A stretch of 35,159 bases of DNA from contig JASEHD010000017.1 of the NCBI GenBank assembly GCA_030019075.1, forward strand, positions 1-35,159, written 5' to 3'. Within the stretch, counting starts at the first letter, position 1. Every line of letters starts with the position of its first letter. The notes under the pieces were generated by a model. That model was not told where the DNA came from, made no database searches, and was given only the letters and a program-made list of their open reading frames with translations. This DNA comes from Bacteroidota bacterium. GTDB lineage: Bacteria > Bacteroidota > Ignavibacteria > UBA10030 > SZUA-254. The position numbers were made by a program, and so were the translations under genes. Positions 1-9,887 of this stretch are shown one piece after another.

Positions 1-48
1 TACGGCAATGTAGTGATGAAGCATTATTAAAATAATCTTTGCGTAACA

Positions 49-867
49 TCAGTTACTCATTTTTTTATCTCTCCATGCATTCAAAATAATACCGCACGAG
101 ATTGCTGCATTAAGCGATTCGGCTTTCCCATATTTTGTTATTGTAACCGACTTATGAGCATGTTTCCGGACAATCTGAGACACGCCATGTGCTTCGTTAC
201 CAATAATTATTATTGACCTTTCGGGAAAGGAAAATTTATCCAGCGGTTCACCATCCTCAGGAACAGTCGTGATAACTTCAAATCCTAAATCCCTTCCTCC
301 CTGAATCATATCACCCAAATCAATCTCGGTGATTATTGGTAAATGAAAAATCGAACCCATCGTTGACCGAAGCACTTTCGGATTATATAACTCGACTGAA
401 TTCTTACTCAGCAGCACTCCATCCACACCAAACCAATCACATGTGCGGATAATCGTTCCAACATTTCCCGGATCAGCTACATCGTCAAGCACAACAATGA
501 TGGCGTGCTTTGGCAGCTTCTTCCAAAAATCCTGAGATGTGTATTCTTTGATCTTTACAACCGCTACAATTCCCTGAGGGGTAACTGTGTCCGAAAGCTC
601 TGTAAATTCCTTCTTAGAACATTCATACATAGGAATTCCTTCCTCCTTCACCATTTCCTTGACTCGCCCATTCTCCCATTCACCGAATCGCCCGCTCTCC
701 TCCTCATTCACAATCAGGCACTCCACCTCCCACTCCGACTTCAACGCTTCATCAACCAAATGCACCCCTTCAACCAAGAACTTCCGTTCGTTTTGTCGAT
801 ACTTTTTCTGCGTTAGCTTTAAGTAAGATTTCAAGCGGGATTGGGATATTTTTTCAAATGATTTCAT
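49..867 (-). CDS. TrmH/SpoU-family RNA 2'-O-methyltransferase
   Basis: This 272-residue protein is a SPOUT methyltransferase that probably moves a methyl group from S-adenosylmethionine to a ribose 2'-OH of rRNA or tRNA in the cytoplasm. The three SpoU motifs are visible: NVGTIIRT (motif 1, middle of the protein), GNEAHGVS (motif 2) and SLNAAISCGIIL (motif 3, C-terminal). An N-terminal substrate-binding domain of about 100 residues carries the RNEKRFLVEG-like signature (here QNERKFLVEG), as in RlmB/TsnR-type rRNA enzymes. The exact target nucleotide cannot be read from sequence. The ATG at 867 begins the conserved N-terminus, and no Shine-Dalgarno site precedes it. It is divergent from the heptose kinase gene. 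An inverted repeat GTAAC-ATCA-GTTAC (43-56) overlaps the stop but has no T-tract, so it is not called a terminator. Confidence 0.9.
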   Translation of the reverse strand: MKSFEKISQSRLKSYLKLTQKKYRQNERKFLVEGVHLVDEALKSEWEVECLIVNEEESGRFGEWENGRVKEMVKEEGIPMYECSKKEFTELSDTVTPQGIVAVVKIKEYTSQDFWKKLPKHAIIVVLDDVADPGNVGTIIRTCDWFGVDGVLLSKNSVELYNPKVLRSTMGSIFHLPIITEIDLGDMIQGGRDLGFEVITTVPEDGEPLDKFSFPERSIIIIGNEAHGVSQIVRKHAHKSVTITKYGKAESLNAAISCGIILNAWRDKKMSN

Positions 868-927
868 GGTGTAGGCAATATATAAAAAGTGGAACGAAAA
901 GACAAAAGTAAATTCTTCACCATTTTC

Positions 928-956
928 TTGCTTCTCTCACCGTATGTAGCTATATT
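928..956 (+). promoter_or_regulatory. Promoter candidate for the hldE-tamB-rnr operon
   Basis: TTGCTT (928-933) and TATATT (951-956) are separated by exactly 17 bases. Transcription would start near 963, leaving a leader of about 34 nt that contains the AAGGAG ribosome site at 984-989. The same -35/spacer/-10 pattern recurs at 15012-15040. It is read from sequence only. Confidence 0.45.
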
Positions 957-996
957 TCTATCGTAGATAACAATATATAATACAAGGAGTTTACGG

Positions 997-2013
997 TTGG
1001 TTACGATATCTGAAAAACGTTTGGAAGAACTGCTTAGAAGCATGAATGGAAAGCGCATCGCTGTAGTTGGCGATCTGATGCTCGACCGATATATATGGGG
1101 AAGTGTTAATAGAATATCGCCCGAAGCGCCTGTACCCGTTGTAGATATGGAAACTGAGCAGGTACGACTTGGAGGAGCGGCAAATGTTGCTAATAATATT
1201 AAGTCGCTTGGTGGGATGCCATTGTTGGTTGGTGTGGTTGGCAACGATAATAGCGGGAAACAACTCTCCGAATTAATATGTGAAAACAATTTTGAGAAGG
1301 ATGGGATTATCGTTGATAATTCAAGACCCACCACTGTAAAAACCCGCGTCATCGCTCACAACCAGCATGTCGTCCGAATTGATCGTGAACAAAAATCTGA
1401 TATTTCTGTTGATATTCAAGCGAAATTAATAGTTGTTCTTGAACGCAACATCGAAACTCTTGGCGGTATCATCATCGAAGATTACAACAAAGGTGTGGTA
1501 GCTAAAACATTAATTACATCTATCATTACACTGGTTAATAAATACAACAAGATAATTACAGTCGATCCAAAATTCAATAACTTCTTCGAATATAAGAACG
1601 TTACAGTATTTAAACCGAATCGAAAAGAAACGGAAGAAGTGTTAGGCGAACGCATCAGAACTCAAGAAGATATTGTAAAAGCCGGAAAATCACTGCTCGA
1701 AAAATCGAAGGCAAACAACGTTCTACTCACACTTGGTGAGCATGGTATGTCGCTTTTCGAGTCGAACGGTGACATTTCCCATGTACCAACGAAAGCTCTG
1801 AATGTTGCAGACGTTTCGGGAGCGGGCGATACTGTTATCTCGACATTAACGATGGTCCTTGCAGGCGGTGGTACGGTAAAAGAAGCTGCAACTCTTGCCA
1901 ACTTCGCAGGTGGCATCGTGTGCGGATATGTGGGAATTGTACCCATCAACATCGACGAATTAAAATTATCAATCCTTAACGATAACGATCATCAGGCACA
2001 AGGAAATTTGTAA
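997..2013 (+). CDS. rfaE1: D-glycero-beta-D-manno-heptose-7-phosphate kinase (RfaE1/HldE kinase domain)
   Basis: This PfkB/ribokinase-fold kinase phosphorylates D-glycero-D-manno-heptose 7-phosphate at C1 using ATP, a step in making ADP-heptose for LPS core. The N-terminus has the RfaE hallmarks GDLMLDRYIWG and RISPEAPVPVV followed by the glycine-rich LGGAANVANN. The C-terminal PfkB signature DVSGAGDT places the catalytic base at Asp278. At 338 residues it matches the kinase half of the bifunctional E. coli HldE. Translation starts at TTG 997: a strong AAGGAG lies 7 nt upstream at 984-989, and the conserved N-terminus begins directly after. It is followed after 5 nt by the adenylyltransferase gene, so the two halves of HldE are separate proteins here. 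Confidence 0.94.
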   Translation: MVTISEKRLEELLRSMNGKRIAVVGDLMLDRYIWGSVNRISPEAPVPVVDMETEQVRLGGAANVANNIKSLGGMPLLVGVVGNDNSGKQLSELICENNFEKDGIIVDNSRPTTVKTRVIAHNQHVVRIDREQKSDISVDIQAKLIVVLERNIETLGGIIIEDYNKGVVAKTLITSIITLVNKYNKIITVDPKFNNFFEYKNVTVFKPNRKETEEVLGERIRTQEDIVKAGKSLLEKSKANNVLLTLGEHGMSLFESNGDISHVPTKALNVADVSGAGDTVISTLTMVLAGGGTVKEAATLANFAGGIVCGYVGIVPINIDELKLSILNDNDHQAQGNL

Positions 2014-2018
2014 ATTTT

Positions 2019-2501
2019 ATGGGGAAAGTAGTTGCACTCGAAGCATTAAAAACTATTCGCACATCTCTTCATCAAGAAAAGAAGAAAGTAGTCTTCGCAA
2101 ACGGCGTTTTCGATATCATCCATAGGGGTCATATCGAATATCTTACCCAAGCTAAAACATTAGGCGATGTTTTGATTGTCGGCCTCAACTCAGACGCTTC
2201 TGTCCGCCGGATTAAAGGTGAAAAACGTCCCATCGTTGAACAAGATGATCGCGCATTTGTTCTTGCAAATATATTACCAGTCGATTATGTTTGCTTGTTT
2301 GATGAAGATACACCAAAGAACCTAATCGCTGCGCTTGTTCCGGATGTACTTGTTAAAGGTGCTGACTGGAACCTAAACGATATTGTCGGGAAAGAAATCG
2401 TCGAGAGCGCCGGTGGAATTGTTACAACCATCAATTATATTCCGGATCGATCGACTTCGTCTATTGTAGATCGTATTCTTACACGATTTACTAAGCGTTG
2501 A
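2019..2501 (+). CDS. rfaE2: D-glycero-beta-D-manno-heptose 1-phosphate adenylyltransferase (RfaE2/HldE C-domain)
   Basis: This 160-residue nucleotidyltransferase of the cytidylyltransferase-like superfamily makes ADP-D-glycero-D-manno-heptose from heptose 1-phosphate and ATP. The nucleotide-binding signature is visible as FANGVFDIIHRGH, with the HxGH motif at residues 35-38, and the family segment GLNSDASVRRIKGEKRP follows. A VKGADW segment and a C-terminal RSTSSIVDRI segment, matching the usual STS(S)I signature, complete the fold. It sits 5 nt after the kinase gene and 6 nt before tamB, so co-translation is likely. The isomerase and phosphatase of the pathway (GmhA, GmhB) and the epimerase HldD are not in the window. 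Confidence 0.94.
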   Translation: MGKVVALEALKTIRTSLHQEKKKVVFANGVFDIIHRGHIEYLTQAKTLGDVLIVGLNSDASVRRIKGEKRPIVEQDDRAFVLANILPVDYVCLFDEDTPKNLIAALVPDVLVKGADWNLNDIVGKEIVESAGGIVTTINYIPDRSTSSIVDRILTRFTKR

Positions 2502-2507
2502 TTTTTG

Positions 2508-5500
2508 ATGACTATGATTCTCAAACGAATTGGAAAGGCAATAGCATTCATCATCGGTGTAATAGCTGTCCTCTTGCTCGTTCTAATCGTTTTTACACAG
2601 ACACAATTCTTTCGAGATCGGCTGCGTGTGATACTTGTTTCTTCAATACAGACAAAAATTAACGGCTCTCTGAAAATCGGAACTATTGACGGAAATTTTC
2701 TCAATGGATTCACAGTCGATTCATTAGCAATTTACGACGGTGAGAACGTATTCCTGACAACAAGAAAAATCACCTGCCGTTATGAACCGTTACCGCTTCT
2801 TCGGAATAAATTGATTATGAATCATCTTATCATCGAGCAGCCGACACTGCATTTCAGTCGCTCGGTGGAAGGAGATTGGAATATCAATAAACTTTTCAAA
2901 CCCGATGAGGATACGTCACACATAAAATTCAACTGGGCACTATTTTTAAAAAACATAGAACTAAAAAATGCTACAGTAACTCTTTACGATTCTGCATCCC
3001 TTCTTTCACCGTCTCACTGGACTATGCCAGCATCGTATTTTGAATATCACAATTTTTCAATCAACGACTTAAACATTAAAATAAGTGCAATTATCAAAGA
3101 TAGCAGCTACAGTGTCAACATAAATCATTTGAGCTGCTACTCTCCACAATCGCAATTTGAGCTCTCATATTTGAAGGGGAACTTTGAACTAACCGACAGA
3201 GAAATCTCGGCAAAAAATTTGATCATACAAACAGGACGCTCATACATCGAGTGTGATGCAAGAATGAAAATCCACCCAAGTCGGATAAATATTTTTAACG
3301 ACATAAGATTAGAGGATATGAAACATGACTCGACCTCGCTAAAATTAAGAGCGCTGAACATCGATTTGAGTGAATTAAAAAGTTTCCTCCCTCAGGTTGC
3401 ATTCCTTGACGGCTCAGCATCAATAGATCTCACCACAGTCGGAGAATTTGGGAATCTTCGGATCAATAATCTTAATGTTAAAACGCTCGAAAGTACATTG
3501 AATATTTCGGGATATATTAAAAACCTCCATGATCCACAGAAGCTGTATCTCGATATCGTTATCGGGAACAGTAAAATTACCCCGACAAATATTTCTCAGG
3601 TCCTCCCTTTGTTCTCAATTCCAAAGTTTAGTGAAGTCGAGCCGTTTGATCTGTTTACAACTTATGTTGGTGAACCGTTAGATTTTAAAACACAAATTTC
3701 ATTGAAAGGAGCCACAAGCTCAATTAGCATCGAAGGTGAAATGAACCTGAAAAAGCATCCGGTTGCATATAGTGCTTCATTTCTCACCACGAATCTCAAT
3801 CTTGGAAAATATCTCAATAACGAAAAATTAGATGGATCCATTTCATCTTCAGGAACGATCGCCGGAAAAGGGTTCTCGATAAATGAAGTAGACTTAAAAT
3901 TGGACCTGAAAATCGATTCGGCAGAGATCTTCAATAATTATATCACAAATTCCAAGCTCACAGTAATCGCTACTCCATTCAATCTCGAAACATCTATGCG
4001 ATTGGCTTCCCAAAAAACAGAAGCACAGATTGGGATACATGGCGATTTTAGTAATAGATCAAATCCACAATTCGCAGGCGATTTCGAACTTACCTCATTA
4101 GACATTGCTGAACTTATATACAACCAAGAATACCGAAGCGATATTAATTTACAGGGAAAATTTTCAGGATCCGGGAATAATCTCGACGATGTATCTGCAC
4201 ACTTCAGGATTGCCTTACTTCCATCCACCTTTCAAGACCACGTTTTAAATCCAGAAACTATCGTCCTTAATTTGGACCAAAGTAATTCAGATGAAAAACA
4301 TTTTGAAGTTAAATCTCAAATTCTTGATGCAGACATCACGGGATCATTTAATCTCCAAAATAGTACGGACGTTCTTGCCGACCATCTAACCAATCTATAC
4401 GAATCAATTATCAGGCATGCGTCGCCCGAATCCATTTCAACCTTCTCTTCGGTAAAAAAATCGAAGGATGTTACACCAAACAAAGAAATGCCTAAGATTG
4501 ATTTACGTTATCAATTACACATCAAAGATCTTGACCCGATTTCATCGCTCCTCAGAAAAACTCCATTCAACGCACTTGCTGAAGTTCAGGGTTTTGTACA
4601 TGGTGATGCTGAAACCATCTCGTTTAGTTGTGAAGGAAATATTAACGAATTTTACTACGGCACCGCAAAAGGTGGTGTATTATTGAAAAACGGGACTATC
4701 AATTTTTCAATTGATTCTTTATATCAAAATGAAACTTTAGAACGACTTGGTAGTTCTCTTAATATAACCGCTGATTCCGGATTTATAAACTTGCTCCGCT
4801 TAGACGATATTAATTTCAGTATGGATTACGCACATCTACGAGGTAGATTATCTGGTGGATGCCTTTTTAATTCAAACATCCACATGAATGTTGTTGGCAA
4901 TATAAGTATTCAACCACAGACATATGTCATTGATCTTGATAGTTTTTTTATCGCGATGGGTGATTATATATGGCAAAACGATCAGGATGTCCAATTCCGA
5001 TTGAACAACGAGGAACTTCGCATCATGCGCGCGGTTATGAAAAGAAATAAAGAATATTTCTCAATCTCGGGTGCTTTGTCCCAAACAAAGGAATTTAATA
5101 TTACTGCATCACTCAGGGAATTCGATATAGCAGGACTTGGATATTGGATAAATGAAATAAACCTGACACATCCAAAAGAAAGGCTATCCGGAATTACGAA
5201 TACCGATATTCATTTAACAGGATCTGTATCAGCCCCGATAATTACTACAAAGACATCTATAAGAGATGCGTATTTTCGGGAAACAAAAATTGGCAACCTA
5301 AATGGTTTATTTGATTATCAGAATCAAACTGCATCAATCAATATCGAGGTACGGGTTAATCCTGATGATACAACTTCAATTCTCTCGTTGAAAGGAAAAT
5401 TGCCAATCGATCTGTCTTTTACTTCAGTGGATGATCGTTTCCCAGCCGAAACACAACATCTCAAACTGGAGTCGGATAGATTTGATATAAGTGTCCTTGA

Positions 5501-7073
5501 TCCCATTCTTCAAGATTTTGACAAACTTTCAGGTTCATTAAGTTGTCATCTGAACATCTACGGAACACCACGAAATCCTCAATACGATGGTTTGATTAAC
5601 ATCGAGGGTGCACAATTCCTTTTCATGCCAAATAATATTACATACACTTTTTCTGGTGGATTAGAAGCTCACGACAATCATTTCAATATAAAATCATTGA
5701 GAATAAAAAATGTGAAAGAAAAAGGACTGGAGGGAGAAACATCCGTTACGGGTTTGTTTACGATTAAAAATTTTAAATTCGATTCGTTTGATCTCACGGC
5801 ACACGGACAATTTCTTGTTATGACCGAAGCAACTAAGAGGACATCGCCGAGTATGTATGGTATTCTCTTAACTGAAACGGACGCTACTGGACTGAACCTA
5901 AAAGGAACACTTTTACACCCTTATCTTTCCGGCCAACTTTTTGTGCGAGAAGCAAATCTAACCTTCCCGCCATCAAAGACTACAGCACTGGCAAATTTAA
6001 ACCTTACATTGAATCATCAGGTAATTGATGACACCTCTAAAAGTATTGTCAGAGGGCAAAAGGTGTCTCGATATTATGCTGATGACGATAGTGTTTCAAA
6101 AATACGCGAACGGCAACAAGTTGAATCTTCAATCATTGATAGATTCCGTTACAACCTATTAGTGGAGACCCGTGGACCGACTGCCCTTACAATGATTTTC
6201 ACGCCTAGCACAGGCGAAGAACTTTATGCAGAACTTGACGGAAAGTTGAGCGTCATAAATGAACAAGGAACTCCGAATATATATGGCGATATCGAGGTAT
6301 CGCCGCGCTCGTATTATAATTTCTTTAAACGATTCGACGCAAAAGGAAAATTGAAGTTTGTTGGACCATGGAATAACCCTGAATTAGATATCCAGGCAAC
6401 ATATGAAGGATTTAAACAGGAAATAGCGCAAACCATTACAGAAACCAGCCCGATTGATCAAACTTCTCCTATTGAGAAGCAATCCCAGCAAGAAAAAAAA
6501 GTAATTGTCAACCTGAATATAACCGGAACCCGAACTGATCCTCTATTGAACATGTCGATGAAAGTTGAACTCAAACAAGGAGATGAGCTTACCGACTGGT
6601 CGACTCAGGCAAAGGGCGGCGACGTTCAATCGGACGCGATCTCGTTCATCATTACCGGAAAATTTAGAGAAGAACTGACTTCACGCGAACAACAAGAATT
6701 TACAGACATTGGTTCTGCAACCGGCACCTCTGTCGCTTCCAATCTGCTGTCCAGCATCTTTTCTGATGTACTTAAACGAGAGTTCCCTTATATCCGACGA
6801 GCTGAAGTAACTTATCGCGGTGGAACCATCCAAGAAGGAACGAGTATTAATGTTACGGCTACAGCATTTAAGGGATATTTACGATTCGGTGGAAAGATAT
6901 TCCAGGATATCGGAAACACAAATGTGAGTTACCAACTAAGTTTGGGGGATTTCTTCAACGCTCCATCTATCAGGAACTTATTCTTCGAGATAGAGCGGAA
7001 AGTCGAGAGTGAGAATCCTGAAGATAAAAAACTAACTAATGAAGCCCGTCTTATGTATCGTTTTTCGTTTTAA
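2508..7073 (+). CDS. tamB: TamB-like translocation/assembly module protein (DUF490)
   Basis: This very large protein (1521 residues from ATG 2508; a TTG three bases earlier would add one residue) has a single N-terminal membrane anchor at roughly residues 10-30, then a long beta-rich region of repeating short strands typical of TamB/AsmA-like bridge proteins. The C-terminal 350 residues carry the DUF490 signature, with segments such as YGDIEVSPRSYYNFF, GKLKFVGPWNNPELDIQA and DAISFIITGKF, and the protein ends in an aromatic residue. Known family members span the periplasm from the inner membrane and serve outer-membrane protein assembly or phospholipid transport. No obvious Shine-Dalgarno site precedes the start, and the upstream stop is 6 nt away, so translational coupling to rfaE2 is likely. 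The partner BamA/TamA-type barrel is not in the window. Confidence 0.88.
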   Translation: MTMILKRIGKAIAFIIGVIAVLLLVLIVFTQTQFFRDRLRVILVSSIQTKINGSLKIGTIDGNFLNGFTVDSLAIYDGENVFLTTRKITCRYEPLPLLRNKLIMNHLIIEQPTLHFSRSVEGDWNINKLFKPDEDTSHIKFNWALFLKNIELKNATVTLYDSASLLSPSHWTMPASYFEYHNFSINDLNIKISAIIKDSSYSVNINHLSCYSPQSQFELSYLKGNFELTDREISAKNLIIQTGRSYIECDARMKIHPSRINIFNDIRLEDMKHDSTSLKLRALNIDLSELKSFLPQVAFLDGSASIDLTTVGEFGNLRINNLNVKTLESTLNISGYIKNLHDPQKLYLDIVIGNSKITPTNISQVLPLFSIPKFSEVEPFDLFTTYVGEPLDFKTQISLKGATSSISIEGEMNLKKHPVAYSASFLTTNLNLGKYLNNEKLDGSISSSGTIAGKGFSINEVDLKLDLKIDSAEIFNNYITNSKLTVIATPFNLETSMRLASQKTEAQIGIHGDFSNRSNPQFAGDFELTSLDIAELIYNQEYRSDINLQGKFSGSGNNLDDVSAHFRIALLPSTFQDHVLNPETIVLNLDQSNSDEKHFEVKSQILDADITGSFNLQNSTDVLADHLTNLYESIIRHASPESISTFSSVKKSKDVTPNKEMPKIDLRYQLHIKDLDPISSLLRKTPFNALAEVQGFVHGDAETISFSCEGNINEFYYGTAKGGVLLKNGTINFSIDSLYQNETLERLGSSLNITADSGFINLLRLDDINFSMDYAHLRGRLSGGCLFNSNIHMNVVGNISIQPQTYVIDLDSFFIAMGDYIWQNDQDVQFRLNNEELRIMRAVMKRNKEYFSISGALSQTKEFNITASLREFDIAGLGYWINEINLTHPKERLSGITNTDIHLTGSVSAPIITTKTSIRDAYFRETKIGNLNGLFDYQNQTASINIEVRVNPDDTTSILSLKGKLPIDLSFTSVDDRFPAETQHLKLESDRFDISVLDPILQDFDKLSGSLSCHLNIYGTPRNPQYDGLINIEGAQFLFMPNNITYTFSGGLEAHDNHFNIKSLRIKNVKEKGLEGETSVTGLFTIKNFKFDSFDLTAHGQFLVMTEATKRTSPSMYGILLTETDATGLNLKGTLLHPYLSGQLFVREANLTFPPSKTTALANLNLTLNHQVIDDTSKSIVRGQKVSRYYADDDSVSKIRERQQVESSIIDRFRYNLLVETRGPTALTMIFTPSTGEELYAELDGKLSVINEQGTPNIYGDIEVSPRSYYNFFKRFDAKGKLKFVGPWNNPELDIQATYEGFKQEIAQTITETSPIDQTSPIEKQSQQEKKVIVNLNITGTRTDPLLNMSMKVELKQGDELTDWSTQAKGGDVQSDAISFIITGKFREELTSREQQEFTDIGSATGTSVASNLLSSIFSDVLKREFPYIRRAEVTYRGGTIQEGTSINVTATAFKGYLRFGGKIFQDIGNTNVSYQLSLGDFFNAPSIRNLFFEIERKVESENPEDKKLTNEARLMYRFSF

Positions 7074-7077
7074 AATT

Positions 7078-9234
7078 ATGGATGGAAAAAAAATAGAAGA
7101 TCTGAAAGAGAAAATCTTAAATTTCTTCGCAAAGTATCCGACGGAACAATTCAAGCCGAAGGTACTTGCGCGAAGATTAGCTATTAAAGGTGATGCTGAT
7201 TATAGATCGTTCCAACACATATTGAATGAACTCTATCAGGAAAAAGCCGTTCTGCGGGGAAAGGGAAAACGGTATTGTCGTGCAAATCCTCCCATATCCC
7301 ATAAATTGGCTGGAACTTTAAGCATTTCAAAATCTCGTAATGGGATTGTCTCATTACTGCCGCCTAATACTGGAACTGTGAATATATCTTCTCGTTTCTT
7401 ATCAACGGCTCTTGATGGAGATCTCGTAAATGTTGTTTTGTTTGCTCACCATAAATATGAAATAAATGAGGTAATCACTGAACAGGGATCGGATGGTGAA
7501 ATCATCGAAGTTATCCAGCGCAGCAAACGCCCCATCGTTGGTGTCCTCGATAAAAGTAAAAACTTTTTATTCGTGATACCCGATGATCAAAAAACAGGAC
7601 GTGATATTTATATCCCTCGCGGAAAAACATCGGGTGCAAAACCGGGTGAAAAGGTAGTCGTGCAAATAGAATCATGGGAATCTCCGGCGCTGAATCCTGA
7701 GGGTTTGATCATAGAACGCTTAGGAAAAGCGGGTGAGGTCCACTCTGAAATGTTAGCAGTTGTGCGTGAATTCCAGCTTCCCTTAGATTTCCCACATGAC
7801 ATTCGCTCCGAAAGCGAGTTAATAAATGAGACAATTCCAAAAGAAGAATATAAAAATCGATTAGACCTACGCGAACTAACTTGCTTCACAATCGATCCTA
7901 TAGATGCAAAAGATTTTGACGATGCTGTTTCAATTGAGACCCAAGAAAATGGAAATTTTAAGATTGGTGTTCACATTGCTGATGTGAGCCATTATGTTCG
8001 CGAGGATACCGCGCTCGACAAGGAGGCGCTCAAACGGGGTACGAGCGTTTACCTCGCCGACAATGTTATTCCAATGCTACCGGAGAAATTATCGAATAAT
8101 ATCTGCAGTCTCCGTCCGAATGAAGATCGTCTCACTTATTCTGTCTTTATTGATATTTCGGCTCGAGGAATTGTGAAGAAATATTCGATAGAGAAAAGTG
8201 TCATTAATAGTAAACGGCGATTCAATTATGAAGAAGTTCAAAAAATAATTGAAGGAGGACATGACCACTTTGCTGAACCCATCGGTGCGATGCATCGGTT
8301 AAGTCAATTATTGTTAAAGAAACGATTAAAAGAGGGAAGTATTGATTTCGAATCTATTGAGACAAAGTTCTTATTTAATAAAGAAGGCAAACCTACTGAA
8401 ATACTGAAAAAACCCCGCCTCGACTCTCATCGACTTGTCGAAGAGTTTATGTTGCTTGCCAATCAAGTAGTTGCAAAACACATTGGTTTAATTAAAAAAC
8501 ACCATAATATCTGTCCGTTCATTTATCGTGTTCATGATGCACCTCCGCCCGGAAAGTTAACCGATCTTGCATCATTTGTTGAACATCTTGGCTATTCTTT
8601 TAATGTTTCGAGCGGGATAACATCGCACGCCCTTCAAAAACTACTTTCTGACGCAAAGGGTAAGGAAGAAGAAAATGTAATTAACGAGGTCGCGATCCGC
8701 TCTATGGCAAAAGCTATTTACTCTGAAAAAAATATTGGCCATTTTGGATTAGGATTTAAATACTACTCACATTTTACATCTCCGATCCGTCGTTATCCCG
8801 ATTTAGTCGTCCATAGATTATTAAATGAATATACATCAAAGATACCACATCAGCGTAGTGAGCAGTTACAACAAAAAATCCCCTACATATGCGAGCAATC
8901 TTCTGAGAGAGAACGAATTGCGGTAGAAGCGGAAAGAGCATCAGTTAAAGTTATGCAAGTTGAGTACATGAAACGTCATCTCGGCGATACGTTCCACGCG
9001 ATCATTTCCGGTGTAACGAATTTCGGTTTGTTCGTAGAAATTACTGATTTACTTGTAGAGGGATTGGTCCGAGTTCGTGATATGGAAGATGATTACTACG
9101 TGTTCGATGAAAAAAAATACTCACTTACTGGCCGCAAAACAAAAAAAAGGTACCGGCTTGGGGATAAAGTAAAGATTCAAGTTGTCAGAGTTGATCCGGA
9201 AGAGAGAAGGATTGATTTTGTCTTGATTGATTAA
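7078..9234 (+). CDS. rnr: Ribonuclease R
   Basis: This is a processive 3'-to-5' exoribonuclease of the RNB family that degrades structured RNA. From ATG 7078 it has 718 residues. It contains an N-terminal winged-helix region (about 1-70), two cold-shock/OB domains, the RNB catalytic domain and a C-terminal S1 domain from about residue 635 (ISGVTNFGLFVEI). The metal-binding motif DPIDAKDFDDAVS gives Asp273, Asp279, Asp281 and Asp282, matching the four catalytic aspartates of the family. The open frame extends 13 codons upstream to 7039 inside tamB, but ATG 7078, 4 nt after the tamB stop, gives the normal N-terminus and is preferred. Confidence 0.95.
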   Translation: MDGKKIEDLKEKILNFFAKYPTEQFKPKVLARRLAIKGDADYRSFQHILNELYQEKAVLRGKGKRYCRANPPISHKLAGTLSISKSRNGIVSLLPPNTGTVNISSRFLSTALDGDLVNVVLFAHHKYEINEVITEQGSDGEIIEVIQRSKRPIVGVLDKSKNFLFVIPDDQKTGRDIYIPRGKTSGAKPGEKVVVQIESWESPALNPEGLIIERLGKAGEVHSEMLAVVREFQLPLDFPHDIRSESELINETIPKEEYKNRLDLRELTCFTIDPIDAKDFDDAVSIETQENGNFKIGVHIADVSHYVREDTALDKEALKRGTSVYLADNVIPMLPEKLSNNICSLRPNEDRLTYSVFIDISARGIVKKYSIEKSVINSKRRFNYEEVQKIIEGGHDHFAEPIGAMHRLSQLLLKKRLKEGSIDFESIETKFLFNKEGKPTEILKKPRLDSHRLVEEFMLLANQVVAKHIGLIKKHHNICPFIYRVHDAPPPGKLTDLASFVEHLGYSFNVSSGITSHALQKLLSDAKGKEEENVINEVAIRSMAKAIYSEKNIGHFGLGFKYYSHFTSPIRRYPDLVVHRLLNEYTSKIPHQRSEQLQQKIPYICEQSSERERIAVEAERASVKVMQVEYMKRHLGDTFHAIISGVTNFGLFVEITDLLVEGLVRVRDMEDDYYVFDEKKYSLTGRKTKKRYRLGDKVKIQVVRVDPEERRIDFVLID

Positions 9235-9318
9235 TTCATTGAAAATTAACTGCAACTAAGATAGGAAACTTATCTGATTAAAACTTTTATTTTATGGCTC
9301 CGTCATCTGAAAGAGTGG

Positions 9319-9879
9319 GTGGAAAATTTCGCACAAAAACCGTATGCATTATGGGCATTATTTTGGATAGCATTTATCGAAGCTTCTTTTTTCCCAATAC
9401 CACCGGATATTTTGTTAATCGCATTGGCTATCGGTGCACCAAAGAAATCGTTCAAAATCGCATTCATATGTACGATGGGCTCCGTAATCGGCGCCTATCT
9501 TGGTTACTTGATTGGTTATGCTTTTTTTGAAACTCTCGGAAGACCTATCCTCACTTTCTATGGGGTAATAGATCAGTTCCAAAGTATTTTGTTAAAATAT
9601 CAAGAGAATGGAATTATGGCACTCTTCATCGCCGGTTTCACACCGATTCCTTACAAAATATTCACAATCGCAGCGGGCTTCAACCAGACTATTGATTTAT
9701 TCACATTAACCATTGGCTCGCTCATCGGACGAGCCAGCAGGTTCTTCTTGGTAGGTGGATTGTTGTATCTTTTCGGTGCCCCTGTCAAATTATTTATCGA
9801 TAAGTACTTTGATAAATTATCCTTAGCTTTCGTAATACTATTAGTTTTGGGATTCATTGCAATTAAATGGTTAATATAA
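9319..9879 (+). CDS. YqaA/DedA-like (VTT-domain) inner-membrane protein, start uncertain
   Basis: This membrane protein of 186 residues or more has about five hydrophobic segments. It carries the family's re-entrant-loop motifs FFPIPPD near the N-terminus and FTPIPYKIFTIAAGF in the middle. DedA/YqaA relatives are thought to act in lipid scrambling or membrane homeostasis, but the substrate is not evident here. GTG 9319 is the first standard start in frame. The frame is open upstream to a stop at 9262, and the codons at 9298-9318 read LRHLKEW, which resembles the usual family N-terminus (ML-R-L-x-W). An ATG at 9294-9296 lies in another frame and would join this one if one base near 9297 were absent. 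The gene follows rnr after 84 nt and converges with queF. Confidence 0.82.
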   Translation: MENFAQKPYALWALFWIAFIEASFFPIPPDILLIALAIGAPKKSFKIAFICTMGSVIGAYLGYLIGYAFFETLGRPILTFYGVIDQFQSILLKYQENGIMALFIAGFTPIPYKIFTIAAGFNQTIDLFTLTIGSLIGRASRFFLVGGLLYLFGAPVKLFIDKYFDKLSLAFVILLVLGFIAIKWLI

Positions 9880-9887
9880 ATGTGTAA

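Noticed and set aside
43-56. Inverted repeat GTAAC-ATCA-GTTAC at the 3' end of the RNA methyltransferase gene.
   Set aside because: The stem is only 5 bp, it overlaps the stop codon and no T-run follows, so it is not a credible terminator.
864-1352. A 162-codon minus-strand frame overlapping the heptose kinase gene.
   Set aside because: It lies antisense to a clear RfaE1 gene and has no recognisable domain.
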